This document shows, one piece after another, positions 26,762 through 34,227 of a DNA stretch of 64,000 nucleotides (positions are counted from its first letter, which is position 1; every line of letters begins with the position of its first letter). This stretch comes from Salegentibacter holothuriorum. Lineage in GTDB: Bacteria > Bacteroidota > Bacteroidia > Flavobacteriales > Flavobacteriaceae. The translations under genes were made by a program, and so were the position numbers. Under the pieces are notes generated by a model. It had not been told where the DNA came from and did not search any database. It saw only the letters and a program-made list of their open reading frames with translations. The stretch lies in contig NZ_FUYY01000006.1 of NCBI RefSeq assembly GCF_900168045.1, forward strand, positions 62,001-126,000, given 5' to 3'.

Positions 26762-27823
26762 TTAGCCAATACTCTGTACCACTTCTTTTTTAGCTTCTTT
26801 TTTACTACCGTCAAATCCGGTTACGCCACCAACGGTGGTATATTTAAGCACATATTTTTTATCTGGAAAAATACGGTTGTAAGCACTTTGGCACATAATA
26901 GCCGCCTCGTGAAATCCGGAAAGGATTAGTTTTAATTTTCCTTTATAAGTATTTACATCACCAATGGCATAAACCCCGGGGATATTGGTTTGATAATCAT
27001 AAGAATTATCAACTTTTATAGCGTTCTTCTCTATTTCCAGTCCCCAACTTCCAATTGGTCCAAGTTTAGGCGACAATCCAAAAAGCGGAATAAAATCATC
27101 TACCTCTTTAAATTCTTCCCCGCGGGCTTCATCTTTATGCCTAATTACCACTTGCTCAAGATTATCTTCTCCTCTTAGACCAACCACCTCAGCATTGGTG
27201 ATCATCTCAATCTTACCGAGTTTTGCCAATTCTGATACTCGCTCTACAGAATCCAGGGCGCCACGGAATTCAGCCCTTCTATGCACCAGGGCCACTTCAG
27301 CAGCAACATCAGCAAGATAAATCGCCCAGTCTAAAGCCGAATCTCCACCACCGGCAATCACTACTTTTTTATCTCGATAAACTTCAGGATCTTTAATAAA
27401 ATAAGAAACGCCTTTATCTTCAAAATCTGCGATATTAGCGATTGGGGGTTTTCTGGGTTCAAAAGAACCTAATCCACCAGCAATTGCCACCACCGGGGCG
27501 TGGTGTTTGGTTCCTTTATTGGTGGTTACTATAAATGTACCATCATCCAGCTTTTCTAAAGTTTCGGCGCGTTCGCCCAAAGTGAAACCTGGTTCAAAAG
27601 GTTTTATTTGTTCCATTAGATTTCCAACCAAATCTCCCGCTAAAATTTCAGGAAATGCCGGAATATCATAAATTGGTTTTTTAGGATATATCTCAGAACA
27701 TTGCCCGCCGGGTTGCGGCAGCGCATCTATTAAATGGGTTTTCAACTTTAATAATCCCGCCTCGAAAACGGTAAATAACCCGGTTGGTCCGGCTCCTATG
27801 ATGAGGATATCAGTTTTAATCAT
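26762..27823 (-). CDS. ferredoxin--NADP reductase, thioredoxin-reductase-like type
   Basis: The 353-aa flavoprotein resembles bacterial ferredoxin-NADP reductase type 2 (YumC-like): FAD motif IIGAGPTGLFTVFEAG, NADP motif VVIAGGGDSALDWAIYL, and C-terminal GVYAIGDVNTYKGKLKLI. It lacks the CxxC of thioredoxin reductases. Placed after the siroheme genes and overlapping them by eight bases, it probably feeds electrons through ferredoxin to the sulfite reductase of the same cluster. GTG at 27826 or ATG at 27823 could be the start; ATG is chosen. Confidence 0.88.
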   Translation of the reverse strand: MIKTDILIIGAGPTGLFTVFEAGLLKLKTHLIDALPQPGGQCSEIYPKKPIYDIPAFPEILAGDLVGNLMEQIKPFEPGFTLGERAETLEKLDDGTFIVTTNKGTKHHAPVVAIAGGLGSFEPRKPPIANIADFEDKGVSYFIKDPEVYRDKKVVIAGGGDSALDWAIYLADVAAEVALVHRRAEFRGALDSVERVSELAKLGKIEMITNAEVVGLRGEDNLEQVVIRHKDEARGEEFKEVDDFIPLFGLSPKLGPIGSWGLEIEKNAIKVDNSYDYQTNIPGVYAIGDVNTYKGKLKLILSGFHEAAIMCQSAYNRIFPDKKYVLKYTTVGGVTGFDGSKKEAKKEVVQSIG

Positions 27824-28409
27824 CACTCTGGTTTTTAACTTTTAAAGATTCTGTTATAGTATTCATTTGCTCCACTTTGGCTTCAAAATCGCCTTTTATA
27901 GTGCTTCGGTATTCATTAAGATTTTCTACCATTTGGTTTATATTTTCGGGAATTACTTCCTCAAAAAACTGGCGTAAACGCTTGGCAGCAGTAGGGGATT
28001 TCCCATTGGTAGAAATTGCTATTTTTACGTGACCCTTATTTACAATTCCCCCCATATAAAAATCACAGAGTTCAGGCGTATCAGCAATGTTGGCCAGTAA
28101 GTAGCGTTTTTTGGCGTGCCGGTATACTCGTTTATTTAATTTTGCATCGTTGGTAGCCGCAATTACAAAATGACGGTTTTTTAAATATTTCTTCTTATAC
28201 CGACCTTTAGTTAATTTGGCACCATGTTTTTTAGCCAGCTCTTCTGTTTCCGGTAAAAACCATTTTGCCACCATTTCTACTTTGGCATTCGGACTCGATT
28301 TAAAGAGAAAATGAAGTTTCTCATGCCCCACACTACCACCACCAACAACTAAAATATTTAGCTTATTGACTTTTAGGAACACCGGATATAATTCGTTTCT
28401 TTCTTCCAT
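27816..28409 (-). CDS. siroheme synthase N-terminal domain protein (precorrin-2 dehydrogenase/ferrochelatase)
   Basis: The 197-aa protein equals the CysG-N/Met8 part of siroheme synthase: NAD motif NILVVGGGSVGHEKLHFL, the catalytic VIAATNDAKLN region and the STNGKSPTAAKRLR segment. It oxidises precorrin-2 and inserts iron. The start is taken as ATG at 28409 (MEERNELYPVF); an upstream start at 28457 would add 16 residues read from a palindromic repeat (KIPPLGARGL) and is rejected. It follows cobA, which makes its substrate. Confidence 0.9.
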   Translation of the reverse strand: MEERNELYPVFLKVNKLNILVVGGGSVGHEKLHFLFKSSPNAKVEMVAKWFLPETEELAKKHGAKLTKGRYKKKYLKNRHFVIAATNDAKLNKRVYRHAKKRYLLANIADTPELCDFYMGGIVNKGHVKIAISTNGKSPTAAKRLRQFFEEVIPENINQMVENLNEYRSTIKGDFEAKVEQMNTITESLKVKNQSDD

Positions 28410-28410
28410 A

Positions 28411-28435
28411 AGCCCCCTAGCCCCCAAAGGGGGAA
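28411..28435 (-). repeat. C/G-rich palindromic repeat between cobA and the siroheme gene
   Basis: CCCCCTTTGGGGGCTAGGGG on the minus strand. It contains the TAG stop of cobA (28417-28419) and encodes its last residues (SPFGG). Confidence 0.8.
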
Positions 28436-29199
28436 TTTTTAAGTTCGTATTCAACAAAATTTTCAGTAACAGCTTTAAGCTGTCCGCTTTCGCGAACCAC
28501 TTCCCCGATTACGATAATTGCCGGGGCTGTTAATTGTTTTTCAGCAACTACTTTTTCTATACTTTTTATGGTTCCAAAACCTGATTTTTCGTTGGCAGTA
28601 GTTCCATTCTGGATAATTCCTACCGGAATATTTTCTTTTCCGTAATGACTAAAAATCTCAACAATCTCTCTGAGTTTTGCCATCCCCATTAAGATAACCA
28701 CCGTTGCGGTAGATTGCGCAGCCAGACGAACATCTTCTGAAATTTTCTTTTGAGTTGTGGTTCCTGTAATTACCCAAAAACTCTCAGAGGTGCCACGTTG
28801 CGTAAGCGGGATCCCTAAATTAGCCGGAACGGCTATTGAGGAAGTTATTCCCGAAACCACAGCGGTTTTCAGGCCGTGATGTTTTGCATAATTAATCTCT
28901 TCTGAGCCTCTTCCGAAGACAAAAGGATCCCCTCCTTTTAACCGAACCACGTGACCTCTCTCTAGCGCATACTTTACAATAAGCTCATTAATCTCATCTT
29001 GAGAATAACGGTGTTTATCTTTTCGTTTTCCAACAAAAACATGTTCGGCTTGCGGGGCGTATTCCAATAGCTCTCTATTTATAAGCGCATCAAAAAGCAC
29101 CACTTTTGCCTCTTTTAAAGTGTTTAAAGCTTTTAGTGTTATCAATTCAGGATCTCCTGGCCCTGCGCCTACCACGCTCAATTTTGGTGAATTATACAT
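28417..29199 (-). CDS. cobA: uroporphyrinogen-III C-methyltransferase
   Basis: The 260-aa enzyme makes precorrin-2 from uroporphyrinogen III with two SAM. Motifs: VVGAGPGDPELITLKAL, VRLKGGDPFVFGRG (SAM loop), VSGITSSIAVPANLGIPLT and TTVILMGM-like VVILMGMAKL. The start is ATG at 29199, decided by a strong AGGAGG seven bases upstream, rare in this phylum; the frame is open further upstream within sir. It overlaps sir by eight bases. The last residues NSPFGG and the stop come from an inserted repeat. Confidence 0.93.
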   Translation of the reverse strand: MYNSPKLSVVGAGPGDPELITLKALNTLKEAKVVLFDALINRELLEYAPQAEHVFVGKRKDKHRYSQDEINELIVKYALERGHVVRLKGGDPFVFGRGSEEINYAKHHGLKTAVVSGITSSIAVPANLGIPLTQRGTSESFWVITGTTTQKKISEDVRLAAQSTATVVILMGMAKLREIVEIFSHYGKENIPVGIIQNGTTANEKSGFGTIKSIEKVVAEKQLTAPAIIVIGEVVRESGQLKAVTENFVEYELKNSPFGG

Positions 29200-31285
29200 T
29201 TTGTACCTCCTTTGTTCTAAATGCATCTACCCTTTTTAGGAACAAATGCGCGTCTTCTAAATATTTATTTGCAAAAGCTTCAGTTGGCTCGTGTTCATTC
29301 ATTTGATAAACGAATTCTCTAAAAGATGTTGACAATTCAATTTTACCGGTATCTACAAACAACTCGTCAAACTGAGAAACAATCCCTGCCTGGGTATTAG
29401 TTTTCACATCTTCTGCCAACAACAATGCTTTAGCCGAGTTTACTATCGAGGTATAAGAATGATAAATACTATCGGCCCAGGCTTTTCGCTCCAGCGCACT
29501 TTTGGCATTATCTATTTTCTCTTCACTTTCAAACAATAATGTTGCAATAAGATCTATAACCACTCCGGCACACTCACCTACTCCAACCGCTTTTATATAA
29601 GGTTTTTCGTGACCCCAATCCACAAATTCATTTTCTGTTAAGTTTGAAGTATCGGCCAGTTCTTTCAACAAATCATAGAAATAAGTTTTTCCCTGGCGAT
29701 CATAATATTCTGCAAATTTTTCTTCGGAATTGGCATTCGCCTCAAAATCGTTAAGCAACAATCTTAAGGCTTGTGGCCCTCTTTTACTGGGCACTTTCAC
29801 TACTTTATCGGCAAAACGGCCTTTTCCATCTCCAAGCGTTCCGCCACCCAGTAAAACCTGAAGTGCCGGCGCCACGGTTTTGCCAACTTTTACAGACATT
29901 CCCTGGAAACCAATCTCGGCCATATTATGTTGACCACAAGCATTCATACAGCCACTTATTTTTATGGTAATATCTTTTCCGTTTATATATTGCGGATATT
30001 CTTCCTTTAAAACATCTTCCAGAACATCTGCAATTCCAGTACTGCTGGCAATCCCAAGATTACAGGTATCTGTTCCCGGGCAGGCGGTAATATCTACGGT
30101 TTTGTCATAACCGGTTTCAGCGTATCCCAGTTTTTTTAATTCTGAATAGAAAAAAGGCAAAAATTCTTCCCGAACATGACGAATTAAGATATCCTGTCTT
30201 AAACTTAGCCTGATTTCATTTCCGGCGTATTTCTTAACCAAATCGGCTAATTTTCTCGCACCACCGGTATAAAAATCACCTAGCGGAACACGAATTCCAA
30301 TAGCAAATAATCCTTCCTGTTTCTGCGGAATTACATTGGTGCTTTTCCAGGTGTCAAAATCCTTTTTGTCTTCAATTTCTACTGAAGGCACCTCAACTTC
30401 CTGAAGTGGTGGTTCTACCTCAAATTTTGCGATTTCAAAATCTGGATGGTTTTGAGAAAGCGCCGTATTTTGCTCAGACACCAACTTCATAAAAGCATCT
30501 TTTCCTATATCTTTTACGAGAAATTTCATCCTGGCTTTTAGTCTTTTTGCACGTTCACCATACCTATCAAAAACCCGTAACACACCCTCTATAAGCGGCA
30601 ACAATTCTTCAACGGGTAGAAAATCATAAAGTTCATCGGCGTGTCTTGGCTGAGAACCGAGTCCGCCGCCTAGCATTACTTTAAATCCTCGTTTCCCATC
30701 TTTCAACTTAGCGATAAATCCGAGATCATGTATATAACTCAATGCTGTATCCTCATCTGAAGAAGAAAAGGAAATCTTAAATTTCCTTCCCATTTCCTGG
30801 CAAATTGGATTCCGTAGAAAAAACTGAAAAGTTCCGTGTGCGTAAGGCGAGACATCAAAAGGCTCATTTTTATCAATTCCCGCGGTTGGCGAAGCCGTGA
30901 CATTTCTAACCGTATTCCCACAAGCTTCACGCAAGGTTATATCATCCTTTTCCAATTGCGCCCAAAGCTCTGGTGTTCTGTCTAAACTCACGTGATGAAT
31001 TTGAATATCCTGGCGTGTAGTAATATGCAAGCGCCCTTTAGAATATTCATCAGAAACATCGGCAATTCTATGTAATTGTTCTGAAGTAACTTTTCCAAAT
31101 GGTAGTTTTATACGAACCATTTGTACTCCAGCTTGCCTTTGCCCATAAACTCCACGAGCCAAACGCAGGCTTCGGAATTTTTCTTCATCGGCTTTTCCTT
31201 CACGAAATAACCTGATTTTCTTCTCTAAATCCAGGATATCTTTCTCTACTACTGGGTTTTCTATTTCGGTTCTAAAACTTTGCAT
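29192..31285 (-). CDS. ferredoxin-dependent sulfite reductase with C-terminal HEPN domain
   Basis: The 697-aa protein is an assimilatory nitrite/sulfite reductase family enzyme. It binds siroheme and a 4Fe-4S cluster through TACPGTDTCNLG and SGCMNACGQH. The first about 520 residues form the reductase repeats. After GVGECAGVVIDLI (about 568) follows an extra all-helical region of about 130 aa (ALERKAWADSIYHSYTSIVN, SAKALLLAEDV) that resembles a HEPN domain, an arrangement known in Bacteroidota. Context (cysH, cobA, siroheme synthase, FNR) favours sulfite over nitrite. Its 5' leader holds a Cys-rich peptide and terminator. Confidence 0.9.
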   Translation of the reverse strand: MQSFRTEIENPVVEKDILDLEKKIRLFREGKADEEKFRSLRLARGVYGQRQAGVQMVRIKLPFGKVTSEQLHRIADVSDEYSKGRLHITTRQDIQIHHVSLDRTPELWAQLEKDDITLREACGNTVRNVTASPTAGIDKNEPFDVSPYAHGTFQFFLRNPICQEMGRKFKISFSSSDEDTALSYIHDLGFIAKLKDGKRGFKVMLGGGLGSQPRHADELYDFLPVEELLPLIEGVLRVFDRYGERAKRLKARMKFLVKDIGKDAFMKLVSEQNTALSQNHPDFEIAKFEVEPPLQEVEVPSVEIEDKKDFDTWKSTNVIPQKQEGLFAIGIRVPLGDFYTGGARKLADLVKKYAGNEIRLSLRQDILIRHVREEFLPFFYSELKKLGYAETGYDKTVDITACPGTDTCNLGIASSTGIADVLEDVLKEEYPQYINGKDITIKISGCMNACGQHNMAEIGFQGMSVKVGKTVAPALQVLLGGGTLGDGKGRFADKVVKVPSKRGPQALRLLLNDFEANANSEEKFAEYYDRQGKTYFYDLLKELADTSNLTENEFVDWGHEKPYIKAVGVGECAGVVIDLIATLLFESEEKIDNAKSALERKAWADSIYHSYTSIVNSAKALLLAEDVKTNTQAGIVSQFDELFVDTGKIELSTSFREFVYQMNEHEPTEAFANKYLEDAHLFLKRVDAFRTKEVQNV

Positions 31286-31327
31286 TACTAATAATTTTTA
31301 AAATGAAGCCTAAAACAGGCGTTTAAT

Positions 31328-31370
31328 AAAAAAGGTTCTTTTGTGTTTTCACCTAAAAGAACCTTTTATA
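31328..31370 (-). terminator. intrinsic terminator in the leader of the sulfite reductase gene
   Basis: AAAAGGTTCTTTT (minus strand, 31355-31367) pairs perfectly with AAAAGAACCTTTT (31330-31342), followed by a T run. It lies 42 bases before the sir start and 20 bases after the Cys leader peptide, so it must be passed to express sir. Confidence 0.85.
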
Positions 31371-31390
31371 AATTTTACAAAAAGATACCT

Positions 31391-31423
31391 TTAAGTGCAG
31401 GGAATACACATAAAGCGGCACAT
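31391..31423 (-). CDS. cysteine-rich leader peptide before sulfite reductase
   Basis: A 10-codon frame encodes MCRFMCIPCT: three Cys and two Met among ten residues. It stands between cysH and sir, directly before an intrinsic terminator. The layout suggests cysteine-responsive ribosome-mediated attenuation of sir, cobA and the genes behind them. A possible antiterminator pairs AUCUUUU (31380-31386) with the terminator 5' arm AAAAGGU (31361-31367). No separate promoter is visible, so the switch would act inside the operon. Confidence 0.65.
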   Translation of the reverse strand: MCRFMCIPCT

Positions 31424-31460
31424 AATTAACTGTGATTTTTCTTTATTCAATTTTTTAATT

Positions 31461-32090
31461 TTAAGCGTGAAGTCCACATTCCCTATTTTCCAATACTTTA
31501 GTAGGATCAAAATATTTAAACTCATTTGGCAATTCATTTTGCTCTAAATAAGCATCCAGTTTCTCGTCACTCCAGTGATAAAAAGGACTTACTTTTAAGA
31601 TTCCATCTTTACTATAGCTCAAAATATCGATACTATCCCTAAAATTGGTTTGGCCTTTTCTAAGATTAGTAAACCAAACATCTGGATTTTGCTGACTCAT
31701 AGCTCGCATAAAAGGTTCTAGCTTAACCTGCCTGGTAAACTCCTCATGCTGCGGATTATTAATATCGGGGATTCCACCAAAAAGGGCATCGCGATAGGCT
31801 GCGGTTTGTTTTGGCGTATAAAGCTTTACATTAAGTCCTAATTGATCAATTACTTTTTTTGCGTGTTTATACGTTTGTGGTGTATTATAACCGGTATCGC
31901 ACCAAATGACTTTAATTACAGGATCTATTTCTGAAACTGCATGTAAAATCGCGGCCTCATAAGGTCTAAAATTAGTGGTGATCACAGGTCTTGCCGCATT
32001 GGAAGTCACCCATTGTACAATCTCTGCCGGGGTTATTCCCTTAAACTGCTGATTGAGGATTTTTAATTCTTTTTCACTATACCGTTTCAT
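31461..32090 (-). CDS. cysH: phosphoadenylyl/adenylyl-sulfate reductase
   Basis: The 209-aa protein belongs to the PAPS/APS reductase family: VITTNFRPYEAAIL in the nucleotide loop, KVIWCDTGYNTPQTY, TNLRKGQTNFR, VSPFYHWSDEKLDAYL, and the C-terminal catalytic ENRECGLHA. The internal Cys pairs that bind the 4Fe-4S cluster of APS reductases are absent (only two Cys in total), so it is of the PAPS reductase type by that criterion. It makes sulfite for the sulfite reductase. No cysD/cysN gene lies in the cluster. Confidence 0.88.
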   Translation of the reverse strand: MKRYSEKELKILNQQFKGITPAEIVQWVTSNAARPVITTNFRPYEAAILHAVSEIDPVIKVIWCDTGYNTPQTYKHAKKVIDQLGLNVKLYTPKQTAAYRDALFGGIPDINNPQHEEFTRQVKLEPFMRAMSQQNPDVWFTNLRKGQTNFRDSIDILSYSKDGILKVSPFYHWSDEKLDAYLEQNELPNEFKYFDPTKVLENRECGLHA

Positions 32091-32156
32091 CTTTTTAATA
32101 TTTTTTGGCTCTTTTAGAACCTAGCTATACTTTAAATATCTTTCTAAAACACAATT

Positions 32157-32408
32157 TCAATCTTTCCCAAAACTGATCATATTCCAAAGCCGCTCGTGGC
32201 CAAAATATAAGATCATCTTGGTAACCAATTCTACCGACCCAATTGCGAGTGCGGTTTCTATTTCTCCCGTAAGAACCCAGGAAATAACTATGGTATCTAT
32301 GGTCCCTACAATCCTCCAACTCACCGTTTTTAAAATACTGCGCAAGGGCTTTTCTGAAGTCCTGTCTTTTTTATAAGTGGTTTTGGATTTCGCCTGATCC
32401 AGTATCAT
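32157..32408 (-). CDS. DUF2061 membrane protein
   Basis: The 83-aa product has the DUF2061 signature: RSILKTVSWRIVGTIDTIVI, GEIETALAIGSVELVTKMIL and the C-terminal HERLWNMI, with two membrane spans. The family is regularly found with sulfate assimilation genes, which holds here (66 bases before cysH), but its role is unknown. It is the first gene after a promoter overlapped by an 8+8 palindrome. Confidence 0.85.
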   Translation of the reverse strand: MILDQAKSKTTYKKDRTSEKPLRSILKTVSWRIVGTIDTIVISWVLTGEIETALAIGSVELVTKMILYFGHERLWNMISFGKD

Positions 32409-32431
32409 ACTGTTTTATATTTTTAATTCTA

Positions 32432-32456
32432 ATAACCTATAGAATTAGTAGGTTAT
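32432..32456. promoter_or_regulatory. putative operator, perfect 8-bp inverted repeat
   Basis: ATAACCTA and TAGGTTAT are separated by nine bases. The site lies at about +5 to +29 relative to the predicted start of the DUF2061-cysH transcript, where bound repressor would block transcription. The Rrf2 regulator gene next door is the obvious candidate binder (inference). Confidence 0.6.
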
Positions 32457-32460
32457 AAAG

Positions 32461-32490
32461 CAAAAGTAACTTTATTTTTTTTTAGACCAA
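32461..32490 (-). promoter_or_regulatory. promoter of the DUF2061-cysH-sir cluster
   Basis: TTG (32488-32490) and TACTTTTG (32461-32468) lie exactly 19 bases apart on the minus strand, an ideal Bacteroidota sigma-A promoter. Confidence 0.75.
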
Positions 32491-32531
32491 TAAATAATGG
32501 CCTAATCTTCAGTTTTTAACATTAAAAAAAA

Positions 32532-32948
32532 TTATTTTTTTGCTGAAATATCGGCTAAAGTATTATCGCCTAAAACCTTTAGTGTACTATCCCTAACTTG
32601 TATCATTAAGCTATGAACTGAACAGGTCTCTTCACTAGGGCAATCATCACACTTTTCATAATAGTTAAGGCTCACGCAAGGAACCATGGCAATGGGCCCT
32701 TCTAAAACCCGTATTACTGCCGTCATAAGAATAGATTCAGGCTCTTTTATTAAATAATAACCGCCCCCCTTGCCTTTTTTAGATCCCAAAAAGCCCGATT
32801 TTCGTAATTCCAGGAGAATGCTTTCAAGGAATTTCTGTGATATATTTTCGCTTTTGGAAATCTCTGAAGTTTGCACGGGTTTTCTATCGCTTTTTTTCGC
32901 GATAAATGCCAGAGCTTTAATACCGTATTTAGTCTTTTTTGAAAGCAT
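32532..32948 (-). CDS. Rrf2 family transcription regulator
   Basis: The 138-aa protein has the Rrf2 winged helix: MLSKKTKYGIKALAFIAKK, ISQKFLESILLELRKSGFL and GKGGGYYLIKEP. The C-terminal part contains four Cys in CVSLNYYEKCDDCPSEETC, which could bind an Fe-S cluster or sense thiols as in IscR/NsrR relatives. The start at 32948 is chosen because the family begins M-x-S-K-K-T-x-Y-x; the upstream open frame has no family match. Placed between the methionine and sulfite clusters, it is a likely sulfur regulator of the CymR kind. Confidence 0.85.
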   Translation of the reverse strand: MLSKKTKYGIKALAFIAKKSDRKPVQTSEISKSENISQKFLESILLELRKSGFLGSKKGKGGGYYLIKEPESILMTAVIRVLEGPIAMVPCVSLNYYEKCDDCPSEETCSVHSLMIQVRDSTLKVLGDNTLADISAKK

Positions 32949-33043
32949 ATTGCGAATATACTCAAATATTGACTTTTTCACATTTATAATTAATTTCTCT
33001 GCGGAAACATCAAGAAGGTAGGCATCTACTGAAATTACCATAA

Positions 33044-34207
33044 CTAAATTGAATTTAGAGCTTGCTTCAAGTCTTCTATCACATCATCTACATGTTCCAG
33101 GCCTACCGAAACCCTTACTAAACCTGGCTTTATCCCAACTTCCAGCCTATCTTCTTCACTTAATTTGCTGTGGGTTGTGGAGGCAGGGTGTGTAACAATA
33201 CTTCTTGTGTCTCCCAGGTTTGCCGATCTTGAACAGAGTTTAATAGCATCAATAAATTTTCTACCCGCTTCAATACCACCTTTAATCTCAAAGGAAACAA
33301 TATTCCCGCCTTTCTTCATTTGCTTTTTTGCAATTTCGTATTGCGGGTGCGATTTTAAAAATGGATATTTTACATTTTCAGCATTCGCTTCAGTTTCTAA
33401 AAATTGAGCTACTTTTTCAGCATTTTCACAATGTTTATCCAGTCTTACCGATAAGGTTTCTAAACTTTTTGAAAGCACCCAGGCATTAAACGGCGACAAA
33501 GCCGGGCCGGTATTCCTGGAAAAAAGGTAGATTTCACGAATCAAATCGGCCTTTCCCACGGTTACCCCTCCAAGTACACGGCCCTGCCCATCTATTAATT
33601 TTGTTGCCGAATGTATCACCAAATGTGCCCCGAACTTTATAGGATTTTGAAGCCAGGGTGTAGCAAAACAATTATCAATTATTAGAATAAGATTATGCTT
33701 TTTTGCAATCTTACCAAGCAACTCTAAATCCAAAATATCTACACCGGGATTAGTTGGTGTTTCGGCAAAGATAATCTTGGTTTCAGGCTTTATTAAATCT
33801 TCAATCTTATCAACTTCATTCACACCAAAATACGAATGAGAGATATTCCACTTAGGGAAATATTTTGTAAACAAGCTATGGGTAGAACCAAAAACCGATC
33901 TTGCCGAAATAATATGATCTCCACTATCTAGCAAAGCAGCAAGGCTGGAGAAAACAGCACTCATTCCTGTAGCAAAAGAAAAGCCAGCCTCTGCCCCCTC
34001 CATCTTTGCTATTTTTTCAGTAAATTCTGAAGTATTGGGATTAGTAAATCGGCTATAAATATTACGCTCTTTTTCTTCAGAAAATGAAGCCCTCATATCT
34101 TCGGCATCATCAAAAACATAACTAGATGTAAGATATAAAGGGGTAGAATGCTCCTGGAACTGTGTTCGTTCGTTTTGCGTTCTAATGGCTTCGGTTTCAA
34201 AATGCAT
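33044..34207 (-). CDS. O-succinyl/acetylhomoserine sulfhydrylase-type PLP enzyme
   Basis: The 387-aa protein is a Cys/Met-metabolism PLP enzyme: STPLYLTSSYVFDDAEDM, YSRFTNPNT, the PLP lysine in HSATKLIDGQGRVLGG, and SLGDTRSIVTHPAST-like LGDTRSIVTHPASTTH. It matches the MetZ style (GQGRVLGG). It is the fourth gene of the metY-metX-hom operon. With MetY in the same operon, two homoserine-ester sulfhydrylases or one sulfhydrylase plus a cystathionine enzyme are encoded; sequence alone does not fix this. Confidence 0.85.
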   Translation of the reverse strand: MHFETEAIRTQNERTQFQEHSTPLYLTSSYVFDDAEDMRASFSEEKERNIYSRFTNPNTSEFTEKIAKMEGAEAGFSFATGMSAVFSSLAALLDSGDHIISARSVFGSTHSLFTKYFPKWNISHSYFGVNEVDKIEDLIKPETKIIFAETPTNPGVDILDLELLGKIAKKHNLILIIDNCFATPWLQNPIKFGAHLVIHSATKLIDGQGRVLGGVTVGKADLIREIYLFSRNTGPALSPFNAWVLSKSLETLSVRLDKHCENAEKVAQFLETEANAENVKYPFLKSHPQYEIAKKQMKKGGNIVSFEIKGGIEAGRKFIDAIKLCSRSANLGDTRSIVTHPASTTHSKLSEEDRLEVGIKPGLVRVSVGLEHVDDVIEDLKQALNSI

Positions 34208-34227
34208 AATTGTTGGTTTGGTAGTTT

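Noticed and set aside
28410-28457. Upstream start for the siroheme gene (16 extra residues)
   Set aside because: The extra residues are translated from the palindromic repeat and the conserved domain begins after MEERNELYP.
32432-32456. Reading the palindrome as a terminator
   Set aside because: There is no T run after it, and it lies at the predicted transcription start rather than at a gene end.
32949-33041. Upstream start for the Rrf2 gene (31 extra residues)
   Set aside because: Rrf2 proteins begin directly at the winged helix (MLSKKTKYGIKAL); the extension has no family match.
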